DNA of 64,000 nucleotides, from positions 620,001-684,000 of the forward strand of contig JAOWBW010000484.1 in assembly GCA_026119855.1 (NCBI GenBank), given 5' to 3'. Made by a program: the position numbers and the translations under genes. Positions 11,746-22,580 of the stretch are shown piece after piece (positions within the stretch are counted from its first letter, which is position 1; each line of letters starts with the position of its first letter). The stretch comes from Campanula takesimana. Taxonomy: Eukaryota; Streptophyta; Magnoliopsida; Asterales; Campanulaceae. A model generated the notes under the pieces. That model was not told the DNA's origin. It ran no database searches and saw only the letters and a program-made list of their open reading frames with translations.

Positions 11746-12098
11746 GAAAAAGTTACTACTTTTCTATGACAATCAACAGATGCATGATGCACATAAAGCC
11801 AATCCATGCCAAGAATCACGTCGAAGTCCCTTATAGGTAACACGACTAGGTCAGCAAGAAGGGCATAATCACCCACAAGAACTTCACATTTCTTATAGAC
11901 ATCAAAAGCAAACATGCAATCTCCCATAGGGGAAGATACTTCTAGCACATAAGGCATAGAATCAGGAAGAACATGCAAATACGACACAAAATGAGATGCC
12001 ACATAAGAATGAGATGAGCCCGGATCTATCAGGACTCGCGCTCTCGTACTAGAAAGTAATATAGTACCTCCTATAACCGCAGAAGACTCAGCTACACC
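11746..12098 (-). pseudogene. Aspartic protease remnant of the Tekay-like element
   Basis: It is in the same frame as gag after one TAG stop at 12099-12101. The active-site region reads DPGSSHS where DTG or DSG is expected, so the catalytic motif is altered. The downstream ILGMDWL flap-end motif and the HASVDC block are typical of gypsy proteases. It ends where a deletion fuses it to the end of RT. Confidence 0.8.
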
Positions 12099-13118
12099 CT
12101 ATTGATCTAGAGCAAACACTCGACCCTGAACTTTAGGTCGACCCCGAACTTTAGGTCGACCCCCACTATCTCTCTTAGTACCTGAGGCCTGTTGACTCGT
12201 ACCCCCAACTTGACTTCCTTTGCCTTTAGGAAAATTCTTGATAAAGTTCCCTGTTTCCCCACAAGATAAACATTTCCCAAGCTTTAGCCAACACTTGTCT
12301 TCAGAATGGCCTTCTTTCAAGCAATAACCACACACTTTCATGGAACCTTGGACTATTGTCTTAGAACCAGTTGATACACTACCTTTGCTTTCAGAGGGTT
12401 GTCGAAATCGATGATCTTGGCGGCTAGATTTACCACCCTTAGAACCAGATCCCTGTGCTTTCACTGAAACACGGCCTGTCATGATTGTTCCCAACTTCAC
12501 TTTGTGTTCTTCTATGTCATTTTCAATGCCATAAGCCCTCTCCACTGCTTGTTGATGACTAGTAAGCTGTAGAGAAAGAAGTTGCTTTCTGTACTCAGTC
12601 TTCAACCCTTTCACAAACCTCTGTGCCTTCTTTGTTTCATTTGGAACTAAGTGATCACAATACCTAGCCAATTCTGTGAACTTGGTTGAGTATTGCCCCA
12701 CTGTCAAGCTTCCCTGCTCCAGATTAAGAAATTCCATCTCTTTTCTATCTTGGACCACTGCTGGAATGAATTGTGACTTGAATGCTTTGAGAAAATTCTC
12801 CCAACTCTGTGGTACCCCTTCTAGTTCCCAGCTTTTATTCAGAACTTGCCACCAATGTTCAGCAGCTTTTTCAAGTTTAAAGGTTGCAAATGTTACCTTA
12901 TCACCTCCTGCACATCTCAAAGCTGTAAAGATCTTTTCTAGACTTTCAATCCACTCTTCTGCCTTCTTAGCATCAGGTTCCCCATCAAAGCTATGAGGTT
13001 TCAACTTCAAAAACTTTGTAAATCGATTAGGATAATCCCAGTCCATATTATCAGCCATCTCTTCTTGAGGAGTTGCTGATCTCACCTGATTACTGCCACT
13101 AGTACCTTCAGAACTCAT
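12099..13118 (-). CDS. gag of the Tekay-like element
   Basis: 339 codons, opening MSSEGTSGSNQ. The gypsy gag (retrotransposon gag) domain spans about residues 38-200 (PHSFDGEPDAKKAEEWIESL, TFATFKLEKAAEHWW, FLNLEQGSLTVGQYSTKF). A basic linker and a CX2CX4HX4C zinc knuckle follow (CGYCLKEGHSEDKC, about 263-276). A second knuckle (CLSCGETGNFIKNFP) has lost its histidine and last cysteine. Gag packages element RNA in cytoplasmic particles. The reading frame is open to a TAG just before protease. The start ATG lies about 140 bases inside the 5' LTR edge, a normal leader length. Confidence 0.88.
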   Translation of the reverse strand: MSSEGTSGSNQVRSATPQEEMADNMDWDYPNRFTKFLKLKPHSFDGEPDAKKAEEWIESLEKIFTALRCAGGDKVTFATFKLEKAAEHWWQVLNKSWELEGVPQSWENFLKAFKSQFIPAVVQDRKEMEFLNLEQGSLTVGQYSTKFTELARYCDHLVPNETKKAQRFVKGLKTEYRKQLLSLQLTSHQQAVERAYGIENDIEEHKVKLGTIMTGRVSVKAQGSGSKGGKSSRQDHRFRQPSESKGSVSTGSKTIVQGSMKVCGYCLKEGHSEDKCWLKLGKCLSCGETGNFIKNFPKGKGSQVGGTSQQASGTKRDSGGRPKVRGRPKVQGRVFALDQ

Positions 13119-13240
13119 TGTACCTGTAGGTAAACACTCAGCGTTAATAACACCCCCAAGACTAACCCATACCTAGGCCATAGGCCCTATCCAGACTTAG
13201 AGCAAACCAAGGTAGCTAAACAGGGTAGCTAAACCAGGGT

Positions 13241-13253
13241 AGCTCTGATACCA
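13241..13253 (-). other. Primer binding site, initiator Met tRNA
   Basis: The minus strand reads TGGTATCAGAGCT just inside the 5' LTR with two bases between. This is the classic complement of the 3' end of initiator methionine tRNA. Confidence 0.9.
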
Positions 13254-13255
13254 AC

Positions 13256-15866
13256 TGACACGCCCCAAGTCCCGGGATTCCCTAATAGAACCTCGAACCT
13301 GGTGCGCGTAACTAACAAGAATCAAGAAACTAACAAGAAACAGGATGACATCAGCTTATAACAAACTGACATGATATATATACGCTAGAGTAAGGAGCTA
13401 AGATAGCTAACAACAAGAGTTCTAGACAAAAAAATTAAAACCAAACTTGGTTACATACAGCGGAAGACATACCTAGCACATAAGCTGGCATACAAGATGT
13501 CTAGCGATAACAAGTACTATACAAGGCTGTCTACCCCAAAATAAGGAGTTATACAACCCATACAAAATCATCATCACCAAAGTGTAAAAGGACACAAGCC
13601 CCAAAATAATAACAACCTGCGTAGTAAGCTCCCAGCTATGACGAGCCTCACTGCGCACTATCACTAGCCTTCCTTTGATCTAAGGAAAACAAATAAACAA
13701 GGAACGGGGTGAGATAAATCTCAGTAAGCTATTAGATGCAACTACATGACATGTTATCATGCAATTTAAGTAGATACTCAAGTAATCATGTATCAAGTAT
13801 CATCAAGTAACAAGTATATGAGAGGCTAAGCCAACTCATCAAGTAGCACATAAGGCTAAACTATCACGTTACAAAGGATATTGCTTCCTTCCTTATTCCT
13901 CCCAAGAATACCATTGTTGTCGTAGCTTGTATTACTTTTGACAATCACGATCAATATCAAGAAACTGCTTATGCAGTATATATAAGAAGACCCGGTAACC
14001 AGTGTTATTCCCAAGATCAAGATTCACGAGGTGTTCACGAGTTTAGCATTCACTTTTATCAGGCGTATTGCTCTAATAAAGGAAGCTATGCCCTTACTAT
14101 GGCCTGTAGTAAGTGGTCAAGCGCAGATACATAGATCCCCGATTATCACTTTGGCCCCATCCTCATGATAAGCGTGAACCTATATACCTCTGAACAAGCA
14201 AGGACCAGCTGGACTCACACAAGAATGCACAAGTAGGTATTTACTTGAACTACGAGAGTAGAACTAATCCAAAAGTAGTGGATCCAAAAGTAGTGGACTA
14301 GCTCATAAAGAAAGAAGTCACATTATTATCAAGTAGCTATATGCAATGTTTGAACATACACATCAAGAACATGTCTCTTACACGTTAGTGCTTGTTCATA
14401 GCACTTTCTAGTTCATTACCATACACATGTATTGGTTTCAAGGCATGTATAGATTTTATCATCTTATATTCGAGTTCTTAATCCAATTCTATGGATGTTT
14501 AAGACATGTACAAGATTTTATTGTCTTATACTCAAGTTATCATTCCAATCTTTGGACATTCAAATCATATATAAGAGTTAGACATCTTATACTTCAAGTT
14601 CATCATCCTATACTTTGGATGTTTAAACTCAAGACATTGTTCTAATGCCCCTAAGGTGCACAAACATTGGTTTCAAGACACATATAACATATTAGTGCTT
14701 GTTCATAGCACTTTCAAGACATAAAAAAGAGTTGTTACTCTTATACTTAAGTTCTCATTTGAGTTCTATAATTGTTCATGTTCAAGACTAAGTTCTAATG
14801 CCCCAAAAGGTACATATACACATGGTAGGACATCTTATACTAAGGCTCTATGCCTTAGGAGGGGTAAGGTTTCATTTCATTTGGGATTTAAAACACTTTT
14901 GTTAAAACAGGGGACCGGGCGGGCGCTTGCTTCTACCCGGGCGGGCGCTCGGTCTAGGGTTGCAGGGCAAGCGGGCGCTCGGTGCAAACCAGGCGCGCAC
15001 TCACAAGTTCAACAGAAATTTTTGGTCATGAAACACGAGGTAAGAGGGCGCTCGTTGTGAGGTCGAGCGGGCGCTCCTTAGGCTATCAGGCGGGTGCTTG
15101 GCGCATACCAGGCGGGCGCTCGCTACCATTTCCAGCAAAACCCAATTTCTTTCCAGGCTTAAGAATTCTCCGTCCCAAGCGTAGGAGTATACTTTTACTA
15201 ACATTCTAACAACTAGGCAATGCCCAGGAGTATACTAACAAGCTCAAACCATCATTTCAAGTTTCTTTCATCCTTTTACACAGTATGTTTATACTCCCTT
15301 TGTCCCAAAATTACAAGTATCACAAAAAATCACCCCAAACACGAAATTGACAAGCACAAGTATCAGGAATAACATTTATGCATGTTATTACAAGCAAGGG
15401 GGATCTAGTAACTTACCTAGTCCAAAATCAAGTTCACCCAAATTAATTTTTGTTCGGCAAGAAACGCTCTACTCAACGCCACGGATATTTATCCGGGATC
15501 GGAATCGAGAACAGAGGGATAATTAAACTCGAGGAGTCGAGAATAGGGTAAAACTCTAACCCTAACTTTCAAGAACACAGAGAGAACGTAAAACAAATTG
15601 GAGATGATGCTTTCTCAGGCAAACAAACAAGATATACTTGAAAGTTTCAAGAAATGACCAGTAGGCCCCTCAAGTTTCACTTTTAACAAAAACGCCTTAG
15701 AGTCATATTTTCACAAATGACCCAAAAGTCAAAACTAGAAATTTAACCACCTTAATATTCTAAAGCAGTTAAGAAATTAATCCAAGTAAAACTAGCACAT
15801 AATATGTAAGTTCAAGAATTTAACAAGCAAGTCAAGAATTTAACAAGAATAAGGATGGGCGTTACA
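13256..15866 (-). repeat. 5' LTR of the Tekay-like element
   Basis: 2,611 bp, the partner of 6878-9494. A small duplication (ATCCAAAAGTAGTGG twice near 14266-14296) is present only in this copy. The GC motif cluster is at 14914-15124. Confidence 0.92.
14914..15124 (-). repeat. GCGCCCGC motif cluster in LTR, second copy
   Basis: The same cluster as at 8541-8753 in the partner LTR, with independent base changes (for example CAAGCGGGCGCTCG here against CAAGGGGCGCTCG there). Confidence 0.85.
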
Positions 15867-15871
15867 TCCTC

Positions 15872-16149
15872 ATCCTGACAATATAGCGCCGATCTCTGTC
15901 TCTCGAAAGAATTTCCCGGATCCAGAAGAAGGCCGCGAAATGAGAGCTGTGATGGAGGCTTATCTCGCTCGTTTTAAGAAAAGAGTTATCCAGGACGACC
16001 AGTCGGTGATTGAGATCCCCCAGGTTTATGATGTCCAAGCTATTATTAATGATGAAGAGCTTCTGATTTTCGCCGGGGTGGCCCCAAGTCGTGCTTCTGG
16101 TCCCGAGCCTAGGGTTAACATGGCTCCTTTGTTGCGATGTCCTGACTAG
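15872..16149 (+). pseudogene. Antisense extra ORF of the Tat-like element, 3' segment
   Basis: Once one copy of the target duplication is discounted, this is the direct in-frame continuation of the ORF at 5887-6877. It ends with TAG at 16147-16149. Visible stretches include REMRAVMEAYLARFKKRV and VYDVQAIINDEELLIFAG, a charged helical segment. With the first segment the uninterrupted ORF would have had roughly 400 codons. It ends about 135 bases before the antisense RT remnant stops, so aORF and RT converge tail to tail. Confidence 0.7.
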
Positions 16150-16284
16150 AAAGTTCATCAGTCATTTGCTTTTATTTCTGAATGCTCTGCTTGTAGTTCG
16201 GGGGAGACGTGTCCTGACCCTGGTTTACTCGGTCTCTTTAATTGTACTATTTCAGGTTGCTTTTCTTGTTTTCCTCGTTTTACT

Positions 16285-17985
16285 TTATTCTGCCGATCTT
16301 GAGATGAACCTTCCTAGAGCCCTTATCCTCCCATTCAGTTTTTGCACTTCCTTGACGCATCTTGGAGGTTGCATGTTTATCAAGGCCTGAATTTTCTCCG
16401 GATTTGCTTCGATTCCCCTTTGATTTACCATAAAACCCAGGAACTTCCCTGCCATCACCCCAAAAGCGCACTTCGACGGGTTGAGCTTCATGTTGTTTTT
16501 CCGAAGATTACCAAAGGTTTCAGCCACATCAATTTCATAGGAGGACCCTTTCGTTTTGATCACCATATCGTCAATATAAGCCTCCAAATTCCGGCCTAAC
16601 TGACTGTCAAAGACAATCCCTACTATTCTTTGATATGATGTGCCCGCATTTTTGAGCCCGAATGGCATGTTGTTGAAGGTGTAAGTTTTGCCCGCGGTAT
16701 AGAAGGCACACGATGGGATGTCTGCTTCCTTCATCTTGATTTGATGATAGCCCGAGTATGCGTCTATAAAGCTCAGTACTCTATGCCCGGCTATTGAGTC
16801 CACCAATTGATCTGTTCGGGGAAGCGGATAACAATCTTTGGGACAAGCTTTGTTTAGATCTGTAAAATCTACACACATTCTCCACTTCCCGTTGGCTTTA
16901 GTTACCATAACCACGTTGGCTAACCACCTCGGGTACTTAATCGGGCTCACAATCTTTGCCTACAACAATTTTTTCACCTCCACCTTGATCGCGGCTCTTT
17001 TCTCGGGCGAAAAATATCTTTCCTTTTGAAGAATCATTGTGAAAGTGGGATCAATGTTCAACTCATGCTCGATCACTTCCCTTCTTATTCCATTCATATC
17101 TTCCACTGTCCAGGCGAATAGATCCATGCTTTTCCTCAAAAATTCTATCAAGATCTTTCTTTCTTCCAAATGAATTTCAAGTCCCACTTTTATAGTTTGA
17201 TCGGGGTAAGCTGGGTTTATGATTACATCCTCCAACGCATCATTGGGCTGAATGTCTGCTACCTCTCTGTCATGTAGTGAGTCAAATACTATTTCAATTT
17301 GCTCGCTCTCAGCAGCTCTTCGCCGGGCTCTCCTACTCTGTTTGAATTCTGCCCGTGTGGAATGAAATGACAGAGTCCCAATCATGGCTGTATCTTGGAT
17401 TTCTTTTCTGTTAGGTTTCGCCATTTTCTCTTCTCTTTGAACCCCCGATCTAATCATCCCTGCACTTTCTCTTCTTTTATTTTCAATGACTTTTAAGAAG
17501 AGGTCGGGCTTGTTCTCGATACATACTATCCCCGCCTGCGTACTGAACTTGATCTTTTGGTGTGGGATTGATGCAACGATCCCCAACGCCGCTTGTGCGG
17601 TCACTCCGAGTATAGCATTATACTGGGACCTTAATGCTATCACCATGAAGGTAACTCGGGCAGTTTTTTCATAAGGTTTTACCCCAATGGTTACATCAAA
17701 ATCAATGGTTCCTTTAGCATGGACCGTATGATTAGTAAATCCTTCCAGCAAACTGGCGTACGGAGTAAGGTGCGCCTCGGACATTCCCATCTCTTTTAGG
17801 CAACTGAAATAGAGGATGTCTCGGGAAGCCCCAGTATCAATTAGTACTCTACCAATATCCGCCCGGCTAATAGACATTTTGATCGTCAACGGTTGGGTAG
17901 AGTGGAAGATCGTGGAGGCCAGCTCACTTCTCTTGAACCCGATTAACTCTTCTTCTTCCGACGGGTACGCGGGGATTAAAAACAC
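16285..17985 (-). pseudogene. Protease and reverse transcriptase of the Tat-like element
   Basis: One minus-strand frame holds the aspartic protease (VLIDTGASRDIL, then YNAILG), a linker, and RT from ERYFSPEKR through the catalytic AYIDDMVIKTK to GRIRALGRFISRSAE. Tat-lineage RTs share NNMPFGLKNAG and FISRSAE. A single TAG at about 16957 interrupts RT just before YPRWLANVV. After ISRSAE reading stops, and no RNase H or integrase follows: the antisense ORF begins almost at once. The first codon at 17985 is not ATG, so the ORF is part of a longer gag-pol frame. Confidence 0.85.
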
Positions 17986-18099
17986 TTTTTCCAGTTGCTT
18001 GATCTGGTTGGACAGTTGAGTGTTGCTCGGGGATTCCTCTCCAATGTATTCGATGTCATATCTTCCTTCCCCGTTAGCGTCGTTGTTCCTTATCTGGTG

Positions 18100-19380
18100 G
18101 ATGTTTCCCTGTGGGGCATGTCCACTATTGCTCGATCATGCAACCATTTTTTTAACTCCCCGACCTCTATTTTTTGCTGAATGATTTTCTTTAGGTGAAA
18201 ACACTCGTCTGTTGTGTGCCCGTGATCTTCATGATACCCGCACCATTTATTTTTTGACTTCTCATAAGGCTTTTTCTCTTGAGGGGGCGGAGGAAGTAAT
18301 TCTTATGCCCGCAATATTTCAGTCCTTGGGGCAATTAAAGGAGTAAAGGCGGAATCATCCACTCTTTTATAATTTTCCATGCCTCTATGTTTCATTCTCC
18401 CCCGGGCACTGTTATTCCTTGTATGTCCTGAATAATTCCTGAAATCCTGTGCGGGCTCTATTCTGTCCTTGACACTCCTGCGGGCATCCAGCATGAACAA
18501 TGGTTCAACTCCGGCCATAGCGATGGCTCTGTTATACATTTCCTCCGTCCCTTCAGGCTTCCGGCAGGAAAATTCTTGCTTTAAGGTATAAGATGTTAAT
18601 CCCCCCAAAAAACATAACTCTATGTCATTCTTTGTTAAGTCCACGATTTACTCGGTCATTTTCCAGAAACGAGTGATGTATGCCTTTGTGCTTCCCCTGG
18701 AGAATCAGCAATCCACGAGGCAAAAGCATCTATGGGTCCAACGCACTATGTTACACCTTGCTTGGACTCCCATAAATCTTTGACCATTCTTTGGAACTTA
18801 TGGTCAGTTATTTCCCCGGTTTTGGCTCTCTTCATTGGTTCCATCATTTTATCACCGGTTTTAGCAATTGCCTTCCCTTTAAACTGGCCTCTAGACTTTT
18901 TAGGATGTGATTCTCCTTCCTCACTTTCTCCCTCTTCTTCCTCCCTCTCGTCGTATCCTCCACGACGATTGTCCGCCTTTTCTCTCCCACAACTCTACTG
19001 GTTCTGCTTTTAGAGCTTGTCAGACCATGAGTTTTTGATTTCTCGGGGAGGGGAATGCCGGCAGTAGCTTCGGCATTAAACAATTCCTCTAAAGCCAGAT
19101 TCAACCGCAGTCCCTCTGCTATCAGAGTCTACCTATCCGTTAGGATTTGAATTTTCTTTTGAATTTGATCGGGAGTGAAGGGGGTGACGGGAGTTTTTTG
19201 AGTTTTGTTTGCTTTTGAAGTTTCAATCTGATCTCTCAAATCCGCCTCTCTCCTTGCCCTTTGAGAGGGAGTATAAGAGTTTCCTCTAAGCGTCTTATCT
19301 CCCAATCTGGCAAGGATAGATCCTTGAGGCCTTTGTTTCGAGGGGCTGGGATTCGGATTCAAAATTTCTTTTCCAGTCAT
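18100..19380 (-). pseudogene. gag of the Tat-like element
   Basis: Minus-strand pieces run from MTGKEILNPNPSPSKQRPQG (19380) past a TAG near 19129, then a frameshift near 18844 and more stops around 18650-18750. The core is then recognisable: ELCFLGGLTSYTLKQEFSCR and YNRAIAMAGVEPLF. The C-terminal zinc-binding phrase WCGYHEDHGHTTDECFHLKK (about 18189-18247) is the form seen in Tat/Ogre gag. The gene is broken. Confidence 0.75.
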
Positions 19381-19578
19381 TGCAAAAAAAATTGTGTATC
19401 AGGAACAACAGAGAGAATCGAATAAACTTTATGAACCGTAAAAACAGAGGAATCAAACTGAACGGTTAAAGCCTACGACATAATGAACAAAGCTTGAATT
19501 GATAATTTGCAATAGAGAATTTGAGTTAAACTAGACTGGAAAAGCAAATAAAATAAGAAGATTGCACTAGGAAGATTT

Positions 19579-19599
19579 CGATTCCCGGCAATGGAACCA
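19579..19599 (-). other. Primer binding site of the Tat-like element, tRNA-Asp-like
   Basis: The minus strand after the 5' LTR reads G then TGGTTCCATTGCCGGGAATCG. This resembles the tRNA-Asp complement used by many plant gypsy elements, with about four mismatches. The assignment of the tRNA is an inference. Confidence 0.6.
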
Positions 19600-19600
19600 C

Positions 19601-20206
19601 TGATGATGCTCTGAGATTTGGGGTCATGGAGAGGGATCTCCAGCTAGCTATTTCCGGTTCCTGAATCACACCACAGACAAAACACCGTTAAGACCAGGGC
19701 CGCGTTTGAATCCGGCTTAGGCCCTCGGGTGTGAGAATAAGATCTCTGAGGAAAACCTAAGAAGAAAGGCTTGTGAATGCCTTGTGTGTGAATTAGGGCT
19801 AGAATGCGTACCTTGCCCAGGGGGCGTTAAAGGGTATTTATAGGTTATAGAGGGAGAGAATGAAAGGATAAGATCTGGACATTAACCGACTTGGTATGAA
19901 CTTGGTACACGTGCCAGGATCTTATTGGACGATGGGTCCACCACTTGTAATCGTGGTCTAACAGGTACGGGTCGTTAACATCCCTTGGACGTATTTGCCA
20001 GCTGTAAAGTGCAGGTTCCGGGCTCATTAATAGGTAACGGGGGGCAAGGCCTTCTCTGTGCCAGGTCAGCGATCGGGCTTAATCCTCGGGCTTAATCGTC
20101 CATGGGTTCACCGGTTCGGGCTTGAGGTTCAGGGCCTGTTTAAGATAGGCTCGGTCGGTTCGGTTCGCCCGGGCTTGGCCCCGGTCTGACAAGCTCGGGC
20201 TCATCA
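19601..20206 (-). repeat. 5' LTR of the Tat-like element
   Basis: 606 bp, the partner of 4453-5059, followed by the target duplication AAAAC at 20207-20211. The minus-strand TATA motif is at about 19834-19842. Confidence 0.92.
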
Positions 20207-20329
20207 AAAACGTGTTTTTTCTAATCATATGGCACTCTTCAACACACTCGCTGGACCTTTGTAACACAACAACTGATCATCCTAAACATTGTTTCTGGCT
20301 ATCTACTAACACATCAATTGCTTTTCAAA

Positions 20330-20468
20330 TTTTCTTTCAGAAAAAAACCTTCTGGCTATCACTTTCAAAGGTTCTGGCTATTAATCTCAAAGATTCTATC
20401 AGTCTCAAAGGTTCTTTCAGAAAAAACCTTCTGGCTATTAATCTAAAAGATTCTATCAGTCTCAAATG
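20330..20468. repeat. Short tandem repeat (minisatellite) 5' of the F-box gene
   Basis: The phrases TTCTTTCAGAAAAAA, CCTTCTGGCTAT and GATTCTATCAGTCTCAAA recur about two and a half times in 140 bases. Each unit also holds a self-complementary GGTT...AACC. From 20469 to 20952 there is no gene. The segment 20535-20650 repeats an ATTGCATTAT-type phrase, and 20917-20947 is an A/G-rich tract in the 5' leader of the F-box gene. Confidence 0.75.
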
Positions 20469-20952
20469 TTGGTAGATTTAACATGGGTTAGTTTTTTTAA
20501 TAAATGTCGACATTTTTGTTAAGTTTTTGACACCGTTTGGTTGATTTAACGGATATTGCATTATATGAAATACTACAAAATAGTACATTGCATTATGTGG
20601 TTACTAAATAGTACACTACATTATTTGAAATAAATGACAAGTACGTTGCATATTTTGGTCGTTCAGCCATTTTAAGAACGTAAAAGTAGCTAAAGCTCTA
20701 ACGTTAGACAAAAAAAAAAATCTAGGACAGGCAAAATATACAACTTCCTGGAAAAAGCAAGGGGATAAATACAACTTTGTTAAGGCATTGGGAGGGTTCG
20801 GGGTTGGCCCACTAGTATCAAACCTCAACCACAATTTTCTAACCCAATTATCTTTTTGGTATTGCAACATCTTATTCTTCAATCACAAATCATATCTTCA
20901 AACACCAATTATTTCTCAAAAAAAGAAAAAAAAGAAAAAAGAAAAATAGAGT

Positions 20953-22250
20953 ATGGATGTCTCAAATGATGCAGAAAACAATCAAAATGGCCAACCCCAT
21001 GAAGCTTTGTCTTTCGTATTGGCTTACCTTCCTCTCTATGAACTTCTTGCCATGTCTCAAGTTTGTACCTCAATAAGAGACGCCTTAAACAATGATATCT
21101 TGCCATGGCTGAATATTATTGTCGAAAAGCCTCTAAATTCGCAACTCTCCGACGACATATTGATGAAGATTACTTCCCGGGCAAATGGAACGATCAAAAC
21201 TTTGTTTCTTAATGGTTGCGGAAATATCACAGATGCTGGCCTTCAAGGTGTCGTAGCTCGAAATCTCAATATTATCAAGGTACTTCCATCTTAACAATCA
21301 AAATCTCTAATCGACTTAATACCTTCTGGCCTATACAGTTGGACTGCTAGCAATTGAGCTTGTTGCCATTGGATTGCTCATTAAGGATAAGATTATCTTT
21401 TCGCCCTCCAACAAAGGTCATACATTTAATTTATTTGATGAAGATTGTATCTGAGTCGTTGATGTAGCTGAACTGAACTGCTAGGCAATCCTACTGCATG
21501 AGCACCAATCCTTTCTTTTACTACATTTCAGACCATCTTTTTTTGTTGATTTTTGTCCATTGATGAACAAATAGATTAGATAAGATATGAATGGCCAAGA
21601 ACATGTTCTAATCCGGGTTTCTTTTTATCATTCTTTTGCAGTTATGTATACCCGCCTGCACCGGCCTAACTCCAGAGGGAGTCATCCAGGCAGTGAAGAC
21701 ACTAACCCAAAACAACCACAACTTAACAATCCTAACAATAAACGGCATACCTAACATGAACAAAGAACATCTCGAAACATTACGTTCTTTGCTCGAAACA
21801 AATCATCCACAACAACAACAACAAAACTTCTATCCCGAGTACAAGCACTTGACCATTTCAAAAAGCGTAGAAAAAACCGATCACTCTTATATAGACGTGG
21901 ACATTTGCCCGAAATGCAATGAAGTGAAGATGGTTTTCGATTGTACCAAGGAAACATGCAAGAGAAAGAGAGTTCTTAAAGTACCTAGTACAACCCAATG
22001 TCGGGGATGTATCGGTTGTGTTCCAAGATGTGAGGAGTGTGGCGGCTGTATAGAATCTGATGATGATGATTGCGAAGCGGCTTGTTCGGATTTATTGTGT
22101 ACAAAATGCTGGCTTTTGCTTCCTAAATGTGACTACTGTAATAAGCCGTACTGCAACAAGCATGTAAGTCAACAATGTAGACTTCCAGGGTCTTCGGGGT
22201 TCTTATGTGATGCTTGTTACGCAGATTTTATTACAAACTTGAGTGTTTGA
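20953..22250 (+). CDS. F-box protein of the SKIP14 type, two exons
   Basis: Exons 20953-21279 and 21642-22250 (GT-AG) join in frame to 311 codons. Residues about 15-60 form an F-box (EALSFVLAYLPLYELLAMSQ). An LRR-like repeat follows (IKTLFLNGCGNITDAGLQGV), then CIPACTGLTPEGVIQAVKTL. The C-terminus from about 190 is cysteine-rich (CPKCNEVKMVFDC, CRGCIGCVPRCEECGGC, CTKCWLLLPKCDYCNKPYC) and probably binds zinc. This domain order matches the plant F-box protein SKIP14, as I recall the family. Such proteins bind an SKP1-like adaptor and select targets for an SCF ubiquitin ligase; the target is unknown. It is shorter at the N-terminus than the Arabidopsis member. A CAACAACAACAA run encodes a glutamine tract before NFYPEY. 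No damage is seen, and the gene lies just outside the duplicated block. Confidence 0.82.
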
Positions 22251-22479
22251 TATACTGTCTGATTTTCATGAAGCTCTGCAAGAAGGACTAGAAAATGGGT
22301 TTAATACTCCATCTGTACCTAAAAGTTTGTCTTAATGATTTTTTAGAATTGTTATTGATAAATCACGTAATGATTTTTTTAAAAAAAGTTCACTTGGATG
22401 ATTAGATCAACATCAATGTTTGGTCAAAAATTCATTTACGTTGATCATAATAAAAAGTCAAAATGAGAAAAAAAAAAAA
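22251..22479. other. F-box gene 3' flank with a MITE-like start
   Basis: TACTCCATCTGTACC at about 22306 looks like the left end of a Stowaway-type MITE, and AAATGGGACAG at 22481-22491 like the beginning of its right end. The right end is not completed: the duplication border falls there. No ORF is seen. Confidence 0.4.
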
Positions 22480-22580
22480 AAAATGGGACAGTGGTGTCTT
22501 CGGAAGGCATCTTGTAGAACTTCAAGTGTAGAACTCTATATCTAGGTACGTCTATATAAGTTATAGTATTACAATATTTA

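Larger units (their letters stand above)
6878..15866 (-). mobile_element. Tekay/Del-like Ty3/gypsy chromovirus nested in the Tat-like element
   Basis: Long LTRs (2,617 and 2,611 bp) begin TGACACGCCCC and end GGGCGTTACA on the plus strand. Flanks are TCCTT on the left and TCCTC on the right, a 5-bp target duplication with one mismatch. Minus-strand order is gag, protease, RT remnant, RNase H, integrase and chromodomain-like tail, which with the long LTRs fits the Tekay (Del) chromovirus clade. The primer site matches initiator methionine tRNA. Most of RT, including the catalytic centre, is deleted, and stops and frameshifts occur in integrase, so it is dead on its own. Confidence 0.9.
4453..20206 (-). 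mobile_element. Tat-like Ty3/gypsy LTR retrotransposon with nested insertion
   Basis: Two LTRs of 607 and 606 bp (4453-5059 and 19601-20206) begin TGATGA and end CTCATCA on the plus strand. They are flanked by a perfect 5-bp target duplication AAAAC (4448-4452 and 20207-20211). Coding remnants gag, protease and reverse transcriptase run on the minus strand. A plus-strand extra ORF lies between RT and the 3' LTR, a layout known in Tat/Ogre-lineage elements. RNase H and integrase are absent, so the element is non-autonomous. About 9 kb of the span is a later Tekay-like insertion (6878-15866); without it the element is about 6.8 kb. Confidence 0.9.

Noticed and set aside
13241..13253. tRNA-like TGGTATCAGAGC words as tRNA genes
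   Set aside because: They sit directly inside LTR borders (also 58877 and 62011) and are primer binding sites.
16091..16390. Plus-strand hydrophobic ORF overlapping the end of RT
   Set aside because: A frame shadow of the antisense ORF end and the opposite strand of RT.
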